A DNA stretch of 64,000 nucleotides from Methylovulum sp. (GTDB taxonomy: Bacteria > Pseudomonadota > Gammaproteobacteria > Methylococcales > Methylomonadaceae): the NCBI RefSeq assembly GCF_028687615.1, contig NZ_JAQTZU010000007.1, positions 1 through 64,000 of the forward strand, in the 5' to 3' direction. This document shows, in pieces, positions 28,188 through 37,129 of the stretch. The first letter of the stretch is position 1. Each line of letters begins with the position of its first letter. The notes under the pieces are model-generated. The model did not search any database and had not been told where the DNA came from. It saw only the letters and a program-made list of their open reading frames with translations. A program made the position numbers and the translations under genes.

Positions 28188-28471
28188 AATTCTATGGCTT
28201 CGTTGAGGGCGATGTCTTTAAACACATCATTTGAGGAAAATTCAAAGCTGACCAAATCCAGTTTCTGTTCGCCAAATGCCCTGAAAAATTCGCGTTCAAT
28301 CGTTGCTTTTTCTAAAAAATCCAGTGTCCTCTCCCCTAAAATCAACAGGTCAATGTCGCCACCTTTTTTCGTGTCATCCACTCGGCTGCCGAACAGATAT
28401 ATTTTGGCAGTGGGCATAATCGCTTTGATTGCTGTTTTTAGGTGGTCAATTTTATTGCTGGCAAGTCTCAT
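28184..28471 (-). CDS. mntA: MntA-like minimal nucleotidyltransferase antitoxin
   Basis: A 95-residue minimal nucleotidyltransferase with the pol-beta motif LFGSRVDDTKKGGDIDLLIL (Gly28-Ser29 and Asp39, Asp41). In the family this enzyme transfers AMP to the HepT tyrosine. It precedes hepT with a 4-base overlap, the standard antitoxin-first order. The pair sits between gene debris and the divergent epimerase gene, a usual place for such cassettes in polysaccharide regions. Confidence 0.88.
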   Translation of the reverse strand: MRLASNKIDHLKTAIKAIMPTAKIYLFGSRVDDTKKGGDIDLLILGERTLDFLEKATIEREFFRAFGEQKLDLVSFEFSSNDVFKDIALNEAIEL

Positions 28472-28592
28472 GGCCTGTTCTCGTTGGGGTGCTGGATGTC
28501 TTGTTTACCATATTGCTTTCATTGGGTTGCCGGTTCGTATTATAACGCATAACAATAACCGCATGTTTGCTACAGATTGGGTGGCTTAGGTT

Positions 28593-29546
28593 ATGGATAA
28601 TGTGCTGGTGACGGGGGCGGCGGGTTTCGTTGGCAAAGCCTTATGTGTTGAACTAATCGCCAAAAACTTTAATGTCACGGAGGTTACCCGTTTATCCGGG
28701 GTGCTTGATTGCCAGGTGGGCAGGATCGGTATTGAGGGCATTGACGGTCACACCGATTGGCATACGGCACTAAAAAATATTGAGGTGGTTGTCCATCTTG
28801 CGGCGCGTGTCCATGTTTTGCATGAAACGGCGGTTGATGCGCTGGCGGAGTTCCGCAAGGTCAATGTTGAGGGAACGTTAAACCTTGCCAGGCAAGCCGC
28901 CGACGCAGGTGTCAAACGCTTTGTTTTTATCAGCACAATCAAGGTCAATGGTGAGAATACCCTGCCCGGACACGCTTTTACGGCAGATGATGAACCTAAC
29001 CCCGTTGATTTCTATGCAATTTCCAAGCGGGAGGCTGAAGATGGTTTACGCCAACTGGCTTTAGTTTCGGATATGGAAGTGGTGGTTATCCGTCCGCCTT
29101 TGGTGTACGGGGCGGGAGTCAAAGCTAATTTTCAGGCCATGATGCAGTATTTGGACAAAGGTTTGCCATTGCCGTTGGGCTTGCTTGCAAATAAGCGCAG
29201 CTTGGTCGCGTTGGATAATCTGGTCGATGTTATTATGCTTTGCATGACGCATCCGGCGGCGGCTAACCAGACGTTTTTGGTCAGTGACGGTGAAGATTTG
29301 TCCACTACCGAATTATTGCACCGTCTCGCTTATGCTATGGGTAAAAAAGCACGGTTGTTGCCGGTTCCGGTAAATTTATTGAAGGGTGCTTTGTTTTTAT
29401 GGGGTAAAGGGGCAATGGTCCAGCGTTTATGCGGCAATTTGCAAGTTGATGATGCTAAAACCCGTCAGCTTTTGGCGTGGGCTCCACGGGTGGATGTTGA
29501 CCTGGCCTTGTCCCAAACCGTACAGCATTATTTGGCGTCACATTGA
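28593..29546 (+). CDS. NAD-dependent nucleotide-sugar epimerase (WbpK/WbpV-like)
   Basis: Extended short-chain dehydrogenase of 317 residues: Rossmann motif VTGAAGFVGKAL at the N-terminus, VHLAARVHVL, and catalytic YAISK (Tyr-x3-Lys) around residue 140. Position directly before WbpL- and WbpM-like genes reproduces the wbpK-wbpL-wbpM order of Pseudomonas O-antigen loci, where WbpK acts with WbpM to make UDP/TDP-deoxy sugars such as FucNAc. The exact substrate is inferred from that context only. Overlaps the next gene by 4 bases. Confidence 0.85.
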   Translation: MDNVLVTGAAGFVGKALCVELIAKNFNVTEVTRLSGVLDCQVGRIGIEGIDGHTDWHTALKNIEVVVHLAARVHVLHETAVDALAEFRKVNVEGTLNLARQAADAGVKRFVFISTIKVNGENTLPGHAFTADDEPNPVDFYAISKREAEDGLRQLALVSDMEVVVIRPPLVYGAGVKANFQAMMQYLDKGLPLPLGLLANKRSLVALDNLVDVIMLCMTHPAAANQTFLVSDGEDLSTTELLHRLAYAMGKKARLLPVPVNLLKGALFLWGKGAMVQRLCGNLQVDDAKTRQLLAWAPRVDVDLALSQTVQHYLASH

Positions 29547-30562
29547 TGATTATGCTGATGTTGTTGTTGTCCGCTTTTTTTATAGCGGTGGTTTTGACGG
29601 GTATTTTGCGCCGTTACGCCCTTGCCAGCTCCCTGCTTGATATTCCCAATGACCGTAGTTCGCATCATATCCCTACGCCGCGTGGTGGTGGCTTGGCGAT
29701 TGTCGGCGTTTTTCTTGCCAGTGCGCCGGTATTTTTTGGCCTGGATATATTGACCTTAAATGAGCTGTGGGCTTTTTTAGGGGCTGGTGCATTGGTTGCC
29801 TTGGTGGGTTTTATCGATGACCGCCAACATGTCCCTGTCCATCTGCGTTTATTGGCGCATCTGTTTGCTTCCGCTTGGGCTTTGTTTTGGTTAGGTGTGC
29901 CTCCTATCCCTTTATTTGATTCGCCGCTGAGCTCAGGAATCGCCAGCTTGCTGGGTATTTTTTATCTGGTTTGGCTGTTGAATCTTTATAATTTTATGGA
30001 CGGAATTGATGGTTTTGCGGGTATTGAAGCTATCTGTGTTTGTTTCGGTGGCGGTTTATTGTACGGGTTGGTGCTTGACGGTAACGGGCATTATTGGCCG
30101 CTGTTTTTGCTGGCAATGGCGGTGGCGGGTTTTTTGTGCTGGAATTTTCCTCCTGCCAAAATATTTCTGGGTGATGGCGGCAGTGGTTTTTTAGGGATAG
30201 TATTAGGCATTTTTTCTCTTCAAGCCGCGTGGTGTTCCCCGCAATTTTTCTGGAGTTGGTTGATTTTGTTAGGTGTATTTATTGTGGATGCGACATGGAC
30301 TTTGTTGCACCGTCTATATCAAGGGGAAAAAGTTTATCAAGCACATCGCAGCCATGCTTACCAGAAGGCTGCCCGCCGCTACGGGGCGCATAAACCGGTA
30401 AGTTTGGCGGTGGCGATGATCAATGTATTTTGGTTGTTACCGATGGCTTTATGGGTAGGAATGGGTGGGATTAATGGCCTGTTTGGAATGCTGTTGTCTT
30501 ATGTTCCGCTGTTTATTTTGGCTGTAATTTTTAAAGCCGGTGCTAAGGAAGTGGCAGAGTGA
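29543..30562 (+). CDS. wbpL: WbpL-like polyprenyl-phosphate glycosyl-1-phosphate transferase
   Basis: Polytopic membrane enzyme of the MraY/WecA family (339 residues, about ten helices). Diagnostic segments are DIPNDRSSHHIPTPRGGGLA, FIDDRQHVP, NLYNFMDGIDGFAG, KIFLGDGGSGFLG and the basic HRSHAYQKAARR loop. It would put the first sugar phosphate on undecaprenyl phosphate, starting the glycan exported by Wzm/Wzt. Starts on the ATGA at the end of the epimerase gene and overlaps wbpM. Confidence 0.9.
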   Translation: MMIMLMLLLSAFFIAVVLTGILRRYALASSLLDIPNDRSSHHIPTPRGGGLAIVGVFLASAPVFFGLDILTLNELWAFLGAGALVALVGFIDDRQHVPVHLRLLAHLFASAWALFWLGVPPIPLFDSPLSSGIASLLGIFYLVWLLNLYNFMDGIDGFAGIEAICVCFGGGLLYGLVLDGNGHYWPLFLLAMAVAGFLCWNFPPAKIFLGDGGSGFLGIVLGIFSLQAAWCSPQFFWSWLILLGVFIVDATWTLLHRLYQGEKVYQAHRSHAYQKAARRYGAHKPVSLAVAMINVFWLLPMALWVGMGGINGLFGMLLSYVPLFILAVIFKAGAKEVAE

Positions 30563-32511
30563 AAACGCGGTTGGCGCATTGGTTTACGGAACTTTCCAGA
30601 CCTAAAAAAATAGGTATCCTCATCGCTACCGATGTGCTGTTTTCTGTGTTGGCTTTGTGGCTGGCATTTTCATTGCGCTGGGGGGTTTGGTATGCGCCCC
30701 GTGGTGAAGAATGGTATTTGTTTGTTGCCGCACCTTTTATCGCCGTGCCTATTTTTATTCGATTGGGCTTGTATCGCGCCATCGTCCGTTACATCGAGAT
30801 GCGTGCCTTATGGACAATTTTTCAGGCGACAACGCTATATGCGCTCGTTTTTGCATTTGTCATTTACCAATCCAGCATCCCGGTCATTCCACGGACAGTA
30901 GCACCGTTAAATGGTTTGTTAATGATGTTACTGGTCGGTAGCAGTCGTTTTTTTGCAAGATGGTGGTTATCCGATAATTATTCCAGCTTGTCTGGAACGC
31001 GTAATACCGCTTTGTGCAGTAAAAAGAATGTCATTATTTATGGTGCGGGAAGTGCCGGGATACAGTTGGCGGCGGCTTTAACGCATGGTCGGGAATACAA
31101 TCCCGTCGCTTTCATTGATGACAACCATCTGTTGCATAAACAAAAAATTAATGGCGTTAAGATTTATTCGCTCAGCTTGCTTGCTTACGTCATAAAGCGT
31201 TATCAAATTTCCGATATTCTTCTGGCGATGCCTTCAGTAAGCCGGTCGCGGCGAAGTGAAATTATCCGTTTGCTTGAACCCTATGCCGTCCACGTCAGAT
31301 CGATGCCGGGATTGGCTGATATAGCCCAGGGCAAGGTGACTTTTGATACCTTGCAAGAAGTGGATATTGCCGATCTTTTGGGGCGGTATTGCATTGATCC
31401 TGATCCTTCGCTGATCCAGTCTACGATTAACGGTAAAGTGGTCATGGTGACTGGTGCCGGCGGTTCAATAGGCTCCGAACTCTGCCGACAAATTATCCGT
31501 CTACAACCCACGTCATTGATATTGTTTGAAATATGTGAGTTTGCTCTGTACACCATAGAAAAAGAATTGCAACACTTGCTTTCTAAAATGGCCGGGTCAA
31601 CAACGTTTGAACTGGTTGCTGTGCTAGGTTCAGTCCTTGACTTTGAGCGGGTGGAAAAAATTTGCCAGACTTTTAAAGTACAGACGTTTTACCATACCGC
31701 AAGCTATAAACATGTGCCTATCGTGGAAAGGAATCCGGGTGAAGCGGTTTGGAACAATATTTTCGGAACCTTGCATACCGCCCAGGCCGCCATTGCCGCC
31801 CAAGTAGAAAAATTCGTGTTGATTTCCACCGACAAAGCGGTCAGGCCGACCAACACGATGGGGGCGACCAAACGTTTTGCCGAATTGATTTTGCAGGCGC
31901 TCAGCGTCAATCAGGAAGATACCCAGCAAACGTGTTTTACTATGGTGCGTTTTGGCAATGTCTTGGACTCGTCAGGTTCCGTAGTCCCCTTGTTCAGGGA
32001 GCAAATTGCCCGTGGCGGGCCGGTTACGGTGACCGATCCCCGTGTCATCCGTTATTTTATGACCATACCCGAAGCGGCGCAGTTAGTGATACAGGCGGCG
32101 GCGATGGGGCAGGGCGGCGATGTGTTTGTATTGGATATGGGCGAGCCTATCCGTATCCTTGATTTGGCCAAGCGGATGATCCATTTAAGTGGCTTGGAAG
32201 TAAAAAATGAAGACCATCCCGATGGCGAGATTGAAATCAGTTTTATAGGTTTGAGACCGGGCGAGAAGCTTTTTGAGGAATTATTGATTGGCGACCATGT
32301 TTCGGAAACCAGCCATCCTAGAATAATGCGGGCAAAAGAGCCGGTTATTTCTTGGGCAGAGTTGCAAATCATGCTCAAGCATTTGAAGGCGGCCACTGAG
32401 AATGACGATTATGTCCAGATTAGGAGTATTTTGACGAGTGCGGTGGCCGGCTTTGTGCCACAGTGTGGAATTAGTGATGTGTTGTGGGAAAAAAATCTGC
32501 GGAAAGATTAG
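30559..32511 (+). CDS. wbpM: WbpM-like nucleotide-sugar 4,6-dehydratase
   Basis: A 650-residue membrane-anchored dehydratase. Four N-terminal helices (about 15-130) precede a CoA-binding-like Rossmann unit (IIYGAGSAGIQLAAAL) and the catalytic SDR domain, VTGAGGSIGSELCRQI (from about 298) with STDKAVRPTNTMGATKRFAE. WbpM converts UDP-GlcNAc to the 4-keto-6-deoxy intermediate for FucNAc/QuiNAc. Start is GTG overlapping the wbpL stop (GTGA), chosen because it preserves the coupled operon and family N-terminus. Confidence 0.93.
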   Translation: MKTRLAHWFTELSRPKKIGILIATDVLFSVLALWLAFSLRWGVWYAPRGEEWYLFVAAPFIAVPIFIRLGLYRAIVRYIEMRALWTIFQATTLYALVFAFVIYQSSIPVIPRTVAPLNGLLMMLLVGSSRFFARWWLSDNYSSLSGTRNTALCSKKNVIIYGAGSAGIQLAAALTHGREYNPVAFIDDNHLLHKQKINGVKIYSLSLLAYVIKRYQISDILLAMPSVSRSRRSEIIRLLEPYAVHVRSMPGLADIAQGKVTFDTLQEVDIADLLGRYCIDPDPSLIQSTINGKVVMVTGAGGSIGSELCRQIIRLQPTSLILFEICEFALYTIEKELQHLLSKMAGSTTFELVAVLGSVLDFERVEKICQTFKVQTFYHTASYKHVPIVERNPGEAVWNNIFGTLHTAQAAIAAQVEKFVLISTDKAVRPTNTMGATKRFAELILQALSVNQEDTQQTCFTMVRFGNVLDSSGSVVPLFREQIARGGPVTVTDPRVIRYFMTIPEAAQLVIQAAAMGQGGDVFVLDMGEPIRILDLAKRMIHLSGLEVKNEDHPDGEIEISFIGLRPGEKLFEELLIGDHVSETSHPRIMRAKEPVISWAELQIMLKHLKAATENDDYVQIRSILTSAVAGFVPQCGISDVLWEKNLRKD

Positions 32512-32524
32512 CCGGAAGTTTTAG

Positions 32525-32550
32525 GCAAAAAAAAACCTCCCAAGGTTTTG
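32525..32550 (-). terminator. Terminator for the minus-strand small gene
   Basis: Read on the minus strand: AACCT-TGGG-AGGTT followed by TTTTTTT. It lies about 90 bases past the stop of the 50-residue gene and only a few bases past the wbpM stop, so it may also end wbpM transcription less efficiently from the other side. Confidence 0.65.
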
Positions 32551-32638
32551 CACGATGGAAGGCCGAAGTCCAAGCAGAGTATTATGAGGAGTAACTGCTT
32601 GAGGTATAACACCAGGAGGGTTGTTAAATGGTTTGAAC
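32551..32638 (-). ncRNA. Structured 3' region or small RNA candidate
   Basis: Between the small gene's stop and its terminator the minus strand can form CAAGCAG/CTGCTTG around a 16-base loop, followed by a short GGACTTCGGCC hairpin and then the terminator. A 3'-derived small RNA ending in a T-run would be a natural Hfq client. This is a structural guess from one sequence. Confidence 0.3.
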
Positions 32639-32791
32639 TCAACTTTTCAGTTGGGTTCTCATCACAATGTTGCTATAAATAGCCGCAGTTGCAAATAATA
32701 CGGTTGAGAAAATAAATTGACCGGAAATAAAACTCCAAATACCGGCAATAAACAGTAAACCAATCAATATGTCTTTCTTAAAGTCGTTCAT
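32639..32791 (-). CDS. 50-residue small membrane protein
   Basis: A 50-codon gene beginning MNDFKKDILIGLLFIAGIW with two hydrophobic stretches (about 8-24 and 27-43) and a basic end (MRTQLKS). AGGAATAAGACA places a ribosome site upstream of the ATG, and a T-run terminator lies downstream, so it has the parts of a complete small transcription unit. I recognise no family. AT-rich sequence between it and the lysR gene (32792-33084) holds no other gene but would contain both divergent promoters. Confidence 0.6.
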   Translation of the reverse strand: MNDFKKDILIGLLFIAGIWSFISGQFIFSTVLFATAAIYSNIVMRTQLKS

Positions 32792-33084
32792 TGTCTTATT
32801 CCTGTAAAGTAATTAAAAATCTTCAAACAGCGTTGGCAGTTGATAAATTTTGCTTTTTCACTAACTTGATGCTTACTATACAGAGATAAATTTTGGATAC
32901 AATACGCCAAATAATAAATTGATTGACTGCATTTAAGAAACAATTAAAATGTCAACATTTTATTGATAGAATGGTTACAGATTATGTAGCTAATTGAACA
33001 GATTTCATGAAAATGACCAAGAAAAGTTGTAAAAGGGTTTATTGGACGTTTTTGAGGTTGTTTTCAGGATATTGAGGAAATGAA

Positions 33085-33993
33085 GTGGACAAGTTAACCA
33101 GTATGAATGTTTTCGTTCGTGTCGCCAGGGCGGGAAGCTTTGCGGGCGGTGCGCGTGAACTCGGAATTTCGAGGGCTATGGCAACCAAGCACATTATGCA
33201 GCTTGAAGGGAGCTTGGGAACTCGGCTATTTAACCGGACCACCCGCAGTTTAAGCCTTACCGATGTCGGTGCGTCCTATCTTGAGCGTTGCCAACAGGTA
33301 TTGCTCGATGTTGAAGAAATGGAATCAGCGGTCACCCATTTGCAAACCGAACCGCGCGGTGTGCTAAAAATCAGTGCCCCGCCAGTCATTGGCGCAAGCC
33401 ATATCACCCGTGCAATTTCGCAATTTTTGAAAATACACCAAGACTTGACTGTGGATTTGATTTTGCAAAGCAGTCCTGGTGATTTGATTGATGAAGGCAT
33501 AGACGTTGCGATTTACTTGGGTGCGCTGGACGACACCAGCATGGTGGCAAGAAAATTGGCAAGTTCCTCTATGATTGTTTGTGGATCGCCCGATTATCTG
33601 GCCCGTTACGGTATACCACAAACGCCTGAGGATTTAATTGGACATAGCTGTTTGGTCAACTGGGCCAGTTCTCCAAGAAATAAATGGCAGTTTAAAAGCG
33701 AGTCCGGCCACACAGTGGTTACCGTTTCTGGACGTATGCAGGCCAATGTTGCCGATGCGAATCGGGTTGCCGCGATAGATGGTTTAGGCTTGGTGATGCT
33801 GGCTTCTTATGTGGTCGCCAGGGATATTGAAAAAGGTAAGTTAAAAGCCGTATTGGAAAATTACACGCTGCCGCCTTTAGATATCCATGCCGTGTACCCA
33901 CACCGGAAATATTTATCCGCCAAGGTAAGGCGTTTTTTGGATTTTTTACAGGAATGGTTGGGCCCACAAGTTACCATGCCAGGCTCCGAATAA
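33085..33993 (+). CDS. LysR-family transcriptional regulator
   Basis: A 302-residue regulator with an N-terminal winged helix-turn-helix (FVRVARAGSFAGGARELGIS then RAMATKHIMQLE) and a periplasmic-binding-protein-like effector domain (SQFLKIHQDLTVDLILQS onward). It is closest in wording to the CrgA/AaeR subgroup. GTG is used as start behind GAGGAAATGAA; an ATG six codons later is the alternative. It is divergent from the 50-residue gene, which could be a target; the effector is unknown. Confidence 0.9.
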   Translation: MDKLTSMNVFVRVARAGSFAGGARELGISRAMATKHIMQLEGSLGTRLFNRTTRSLSLTDVGASYLERCQQVLLDVEEMESAVTHLQTEPRGVLKISAPPVIGASHITRAISQFLKIHQDLTVDLILQSSPGDLIDEGIDVAIYLGALDDTSMVARKLASSSMIVCGSPDYLARYGIPQTPEDLIGHSCLVNWASSPRNKWQFKSESGHTVVTVSGRMQANVADANRVAAIDGLGLVMLASYVVARDIEKGKLKAVLENYTLPPLDIHAVYPHRKYLSAKVRRFLDFLQEWLGPQVTMPGSE

Positions 33994-34188
33994 TCAGCAA
34001 CAATGTTTTTTTAACGACCCAAAACCATCTTTACTGTCGGTTTTATCAGTAGATTTCTTGACCATGACTGTTTGGATGCGATAATAGGCGGACTTTGTCA
34101 CCGACAATTCAGCGCATTGGCCATTCAGTATTGGCTGAAAGCCTTCCTATCTTGATAAATTGTAAGAATAAATCCAATTGAGCGGTCA

Positions 34189-34581
34189 ATGATAATAAAC
34201 CTATCCCCACTTCAGGCTTGGGAATTAATGCAGCAACAGCCTGATGCCGTATTGATTGATGTCAGGACAAAATTTGAGCATAGCTTTATTGGGCACCCTG
34301 TGGGGGCGGTCCATGTCGCGTGGAAAGAACTTCCCGACTGGTTGTTAAATCCAGATTTTGTCCCCTTCGTCATCGAGTCCGTGCCAGGCCGCGACACGCC
34401 AATTTTGTTATTGTGCCGTAGTGGACAGCGTTCGTTGGAAGCCGCCAACGCTTTGCAGCAGGTTGGCTATACCCAGCTTATTAACATTGAAGGCGGTTTT
34501 GAAGGGCCATTGGATGATGATAAACATCGCAACTCCTTAGGCGGTTGGCGTTTTCATGGCTTACCGTGGCAACAAAACTAA
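34189..34581 (+). CDS. Rhodanese-like sulfurtransferase
   Basis: Single-domain rhodanese of 130 residues: LIDVRTKFEHSFIGHPVGAV (CH2A-type motif), active-site loop CRSGQRS with Cys76, and GYTQLINIEGGFEG. The loop size is that of sulfur rather than phosphate-handling homologues. Possible roles are sulfur relay or cyanide detoxification. It stands alone between lysR and typA with about 190 and 120 bases of spacer. Confidence 0.9.
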   Translation: MIINLSPLQAWELMQQQPDAVLIDVRTKFEHSFIGHPVGAVHVAWKELPDWLLNPDFVPFVIESVPGRDTPILLLCRSGQRSLEAANALQQVGYTQLINIEGGFEGPLDDDKHRNSLGGWRFHGLPWQQN

Positions 34582-34701
34582 AGCCTCGCCAGTATCCACT
34601 ATCCGTTCCTGATGGCGAACCGCCATCTTATTATCGAATCCAAGCCAGATTAAGCTGTTATCGGGCAAACCTGTTTATTTAACTTCTAGAGTACATCCAA
34701 A

Positions 34702-36513
34702 GTGATTGAAAAATTAAGAAATATCGCCATTATTGCCCACGTTGACCACGGTAAGACGACCTTGGTTGACAAATTGCTCCAACAATCCGGCACCTTCGCC
34801 GCACACACTAAAGTGACCGAACGGATGATGGATTCCAACGATATTGAAAAAGAACGCGGCATCACCATCCTGGCAAAAAACACCGCCTTGGATTGGAACG
34901 GCTACCATATCAACATCGTCGACACCCCAGGCCATGCTGACTTTGGTGGCGAAGTCGAGCGTGTGTTGTCGATGGTCGATTCGGTTTTGTTGTTAGTCGA
35001 TGCCGTTGACGGCCCCATGCCACAAACCCGATTTGTCACCCAAAAAGCCTTTGCCCTAGGTTTGAAACCGATAGTCGTCATCAATAAAATTGACCGTCCG
35101 GGCGCACGGCCTGACTGGGTTGTCGATCAAACTTTTGATTTGTTTGACCGCTTGGGCGCAACTGATGAGCAGCTCGATTTTCCTATCGTTTTTGCCTCGG
35201 CAATCAATGGTTACGCCGGTTTGGAACACACGATCACCGAAGGCGACATGACACCGTTGTTTGAAACCATCGTGTCCAAAGTGAATCCGCCGCCGGTTGA
35301 TATTGACGGCCCCTTCCAAATGCAGGTTTCCAGCCTCGATTACAACACTTATGTCGGCGTGATTGGTGTAGGCCGTATCCAACGGGGCACTATCAAACCC
35401 AACCAACCTTTGGTTATTGTCAACCGCGAAGGCGTGGAACGTAAGGGCCGTATGTTGCAGATTTACGGCTTTCACGGCCTAGAGCGCGTAGAAGTCAGCG
35501 AAGCGCGTGCGGGCGATATTATTGCTTTCGCCGGGATCGAAAAACTGGAAATTTCAGACACCATCTGTAACCCCGAAGCCGTTGAAATCATGAAACCGCT
35601 CACCGTGGATGAGCCGACCGTGACCATGACCTTCCAAGTCAACAACTCACCGTTTGCTGGCAGGGAAGGCAAGTTTGTCACCACTAGGCAAATCCGTGAC
35701 CGTCTTGAAAAAGAACTGCAACACAACGTCGCGTTAAAAGTTGAAGACACTGGCGACCCGGACAAATTTAAAGTATCAGGCCGTGGCGAATTGCATTTGT
35801 CGGTCCTGATCGAAAACATGCGCCGCGAAGGTTTTGAAATGGGCGTGTCGCGTCCAGAAGTTATCATCAAAGAAATTGACGGTAAAAAATGCGAACCCTT
35901 TGAAATGGTCACTATCGAAGTGGAAGAAGAACACCAAGGTACGATCATGGAAAAATTGGGCGACCGTAAAGGCGATTTGACCAATATGGTGCCCGACGGC
36001 AAAGGCCGCATCCGTTTGGAATACATGATGCCGTCACGCGGACTGATCGGCTTCCAAACCGAATTTATGACCGCAACCTCAGGTTCCGGCTTGCTCTACC
36101 ATGTCTTCGACCATTACGGCCCGATGAAAGCAGGTGAAGTTGGTAGCCGTCTGCGTGGCGTAATGATTTCCATGGTGGCAGGCAAAGCCGTGACTTATTC
36201 CTTGCATCCCTTACAAGAACGCGGCGAATTGCTGTTGGTCAATGGTGATGAAATCTACGAAGGCATGTTGGTCGGCTTGCATTCCCGCAGCAATGACTTA
36301 TGCGTCAACCCTTGCAAACCGAAACAATTGACCAACGTCCGCGCTTCCGGTACGGATGAGAGTTTGGTGCTGGCGCGTATCCAAAAAATGACTTTGGAAC
36401 AAGCGTTGGAATTTATTGCGGAAGACGAGTTGGTGGAAGTCACGCCTAAATCTATACGTCTGCGTAAGAAATTGTTGACGGAAAATGAGCGCAAACGCGC
36501 GGCGAAAAGCTAA
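34702..36513 (+). CDS. typA: Ribosome-binding GTPase TypA/BipA
   Basis: Translational GTPase of 603 residues that binds the 70S ribosome and aids 50S assembly and stress responses. G1 [16 protein letters not shown]2 [12 protein letters not shown]3 [15 protein letters not shown] and G4 [13 protein letters not shown] are intact, and the C-terminal domain ([17 protein letters not shown]) is the TypA-specific part. The start is GTG. A strong hairpin follows immediately. Confidence 0.97.
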   Translation: MIEKLRNIAIIAHVDHGKTTLVDKLLQQSGTFAAHTKVTERMMDSNDIEKERGITILAKNTALDWNGYHINIVDTPGHADFGGEVERVLSMVDSVLLLVDAVDGPMPQTRFVTQKAFALGLKPIVVINKIDRPGARPDWVVDQTFDLFDRLGATDEQLDFPIVFASAINGYAGLEHTITEGDMTPLFETIVSKVNPPPVDIDGPFQMQVSSLDYNTYVGVIGVGRIQRGTIKPNQPLVIVNREGVERKGRMLQIYGFHGLERVEVSEARAGDIIAFAGIEKLEISDTICNPEAVEIMKPLTVDEPTVTMTFQVNNSPFAGREGKFVTTRQIRDRLEKELQHNVALKVEDTGDPDKFKVSGRGELHLSVLIENMRREGFEMGVSRPEVIIKEIDGKKCEPFEMVTIEVEEEHQGTIMEKLGDRKGDLTNMVPDGKGRIRLEYMMPSRGLIGFQTEFMTATSGSGLLYHVFDHYGPMKAGEVGSRLRGVMISMVAGKAVTYSLHPLQERGELLLVNGDEIYEGMLVGLHSRSNDLCVNPCKPKQLTNVRASGTDESLVLARIQKMTLEQALEFIAEDELVEVTPKSIRLRKKLLTENERKRAAKS

Positions 36514-36530
36514 CGTTATTTAGTAAGCAA

Positions 36531-36553
36531 GTGTGGGCGTTTTTCGCCCACAC
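36531..36553 (+). terminator. Hairpin after typA
   Basis: GTGTGGGCG and CGCCCACAC form a perfect 9-pair stem around TTTTT. No T-run follows the stem, so it may be a Rho-assisted or partial terminator, leaving possible readthrough into hicBA. Confidence 0.6.
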
Positions 36554-36568
36554 CAAGAGGTAATAACC

Positions 36569-36775
36569 ATGAATGAAATTATCTTCTTAGTTGAAGATGC
36601 GCCCGAAGGCGGATTTATCGCTAAAGCTTTAGGCGCATCCATTTTCACCCAAGCTGATGATATCAATGACTTGCATCATCAGCTCCGCGAAGCCGTAGAT
36701 TGCCATTTTGAGCCAATAGACAAACCTAAAATTATCCGATTGCATTTTGTCCGTGAAGAAGTGATTGCGGCATGA
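36569..36775 (+). CDS. hicB: HicB-like antitoxin
   Basis: A 68-residue protein with the HicB partial RNase-H-like fold: MNEIIFLVEDAPEGGFIAKA then DINDLHHQLREAVDCHFE. It ends at ATGA with hicA. HicB normally masks HicA and often represses the promoter, but this short form has no C-terminal DNA-binding domain. The ATG behind AAGAGGTAATAACC is used instead of an upstream in-frame ATG at 36533, which would fall inside the typA hairpin. Some databases label close relatives as an oxo-acid dehydrogenase, which the sequence does not support. Confidence 0.8.
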   Translation: MNEIIFLVEDAPEGGFIAKALGASIFTQADDINDLHHQLREAVDCHFEPIDKPKIIRLHFVREEVIAA

Positions 36776-37011
36776 AATTGCCCCGTGATATTTCTGGATT
36801 GGAGTCGGCTAATAAACTCGCTGTCTTAGGTTATGGGATTACGCGCCAGAACGGTAGCCATATCCGTTTAACGACTCAGCAAAAGGGTGAACACCATATT
36901 ACTGTTCCGCAACACGATCCGTTAAAAGTTGGGACGTTTTCGGCTATTTTGAGTGATGTTGCTAAACACTTTTCAATCAGTCGTGAAGATTTAATAAAGT
37001 GGCTGTTTTAA
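36772..37011 (+). CDS. hicA: HicA-like mRNA interferase toxin
   Basis: A 79-residue double-stranded-RNA-binding-fold toxin with the catalytic His in NGSHIRL (His30) and the family's HHITVPQHDPLKVGT. HicA cleaves mRNA and tmRNA when unbound. Here the antitoxin gene comes first, the reverse of classical hicAB, as seen in a number of genomes. Translationally coupled to hicB by a 4-base overlap. Confidence 0.88.
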   Translation: MKLPRDISGLESANKLAVLGYGITRQNGSHIRLTTQQKGEHHITVPQHDPLKVGTFSAILSDVAKHFSISREDLIKWLF

Positions 37012-37129
37012 GATTAAGAGATGGTAATTTTCGAATGTTAGGTTTCCACTATTGCTCCAACCCAAGAGCCATCATTTAACCTACACATAAAATAAATAGA
37101 AACACAACCTTAAACAAACAAAATAAAGT

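Noticed and set aside
36531-36569. hicB starting at the upstream ATG (36533)
   Set aside because: That start lies within the typA hairpin and adds residues foreign to the HicB fold; the ATG at 36569 has a ribosome site.
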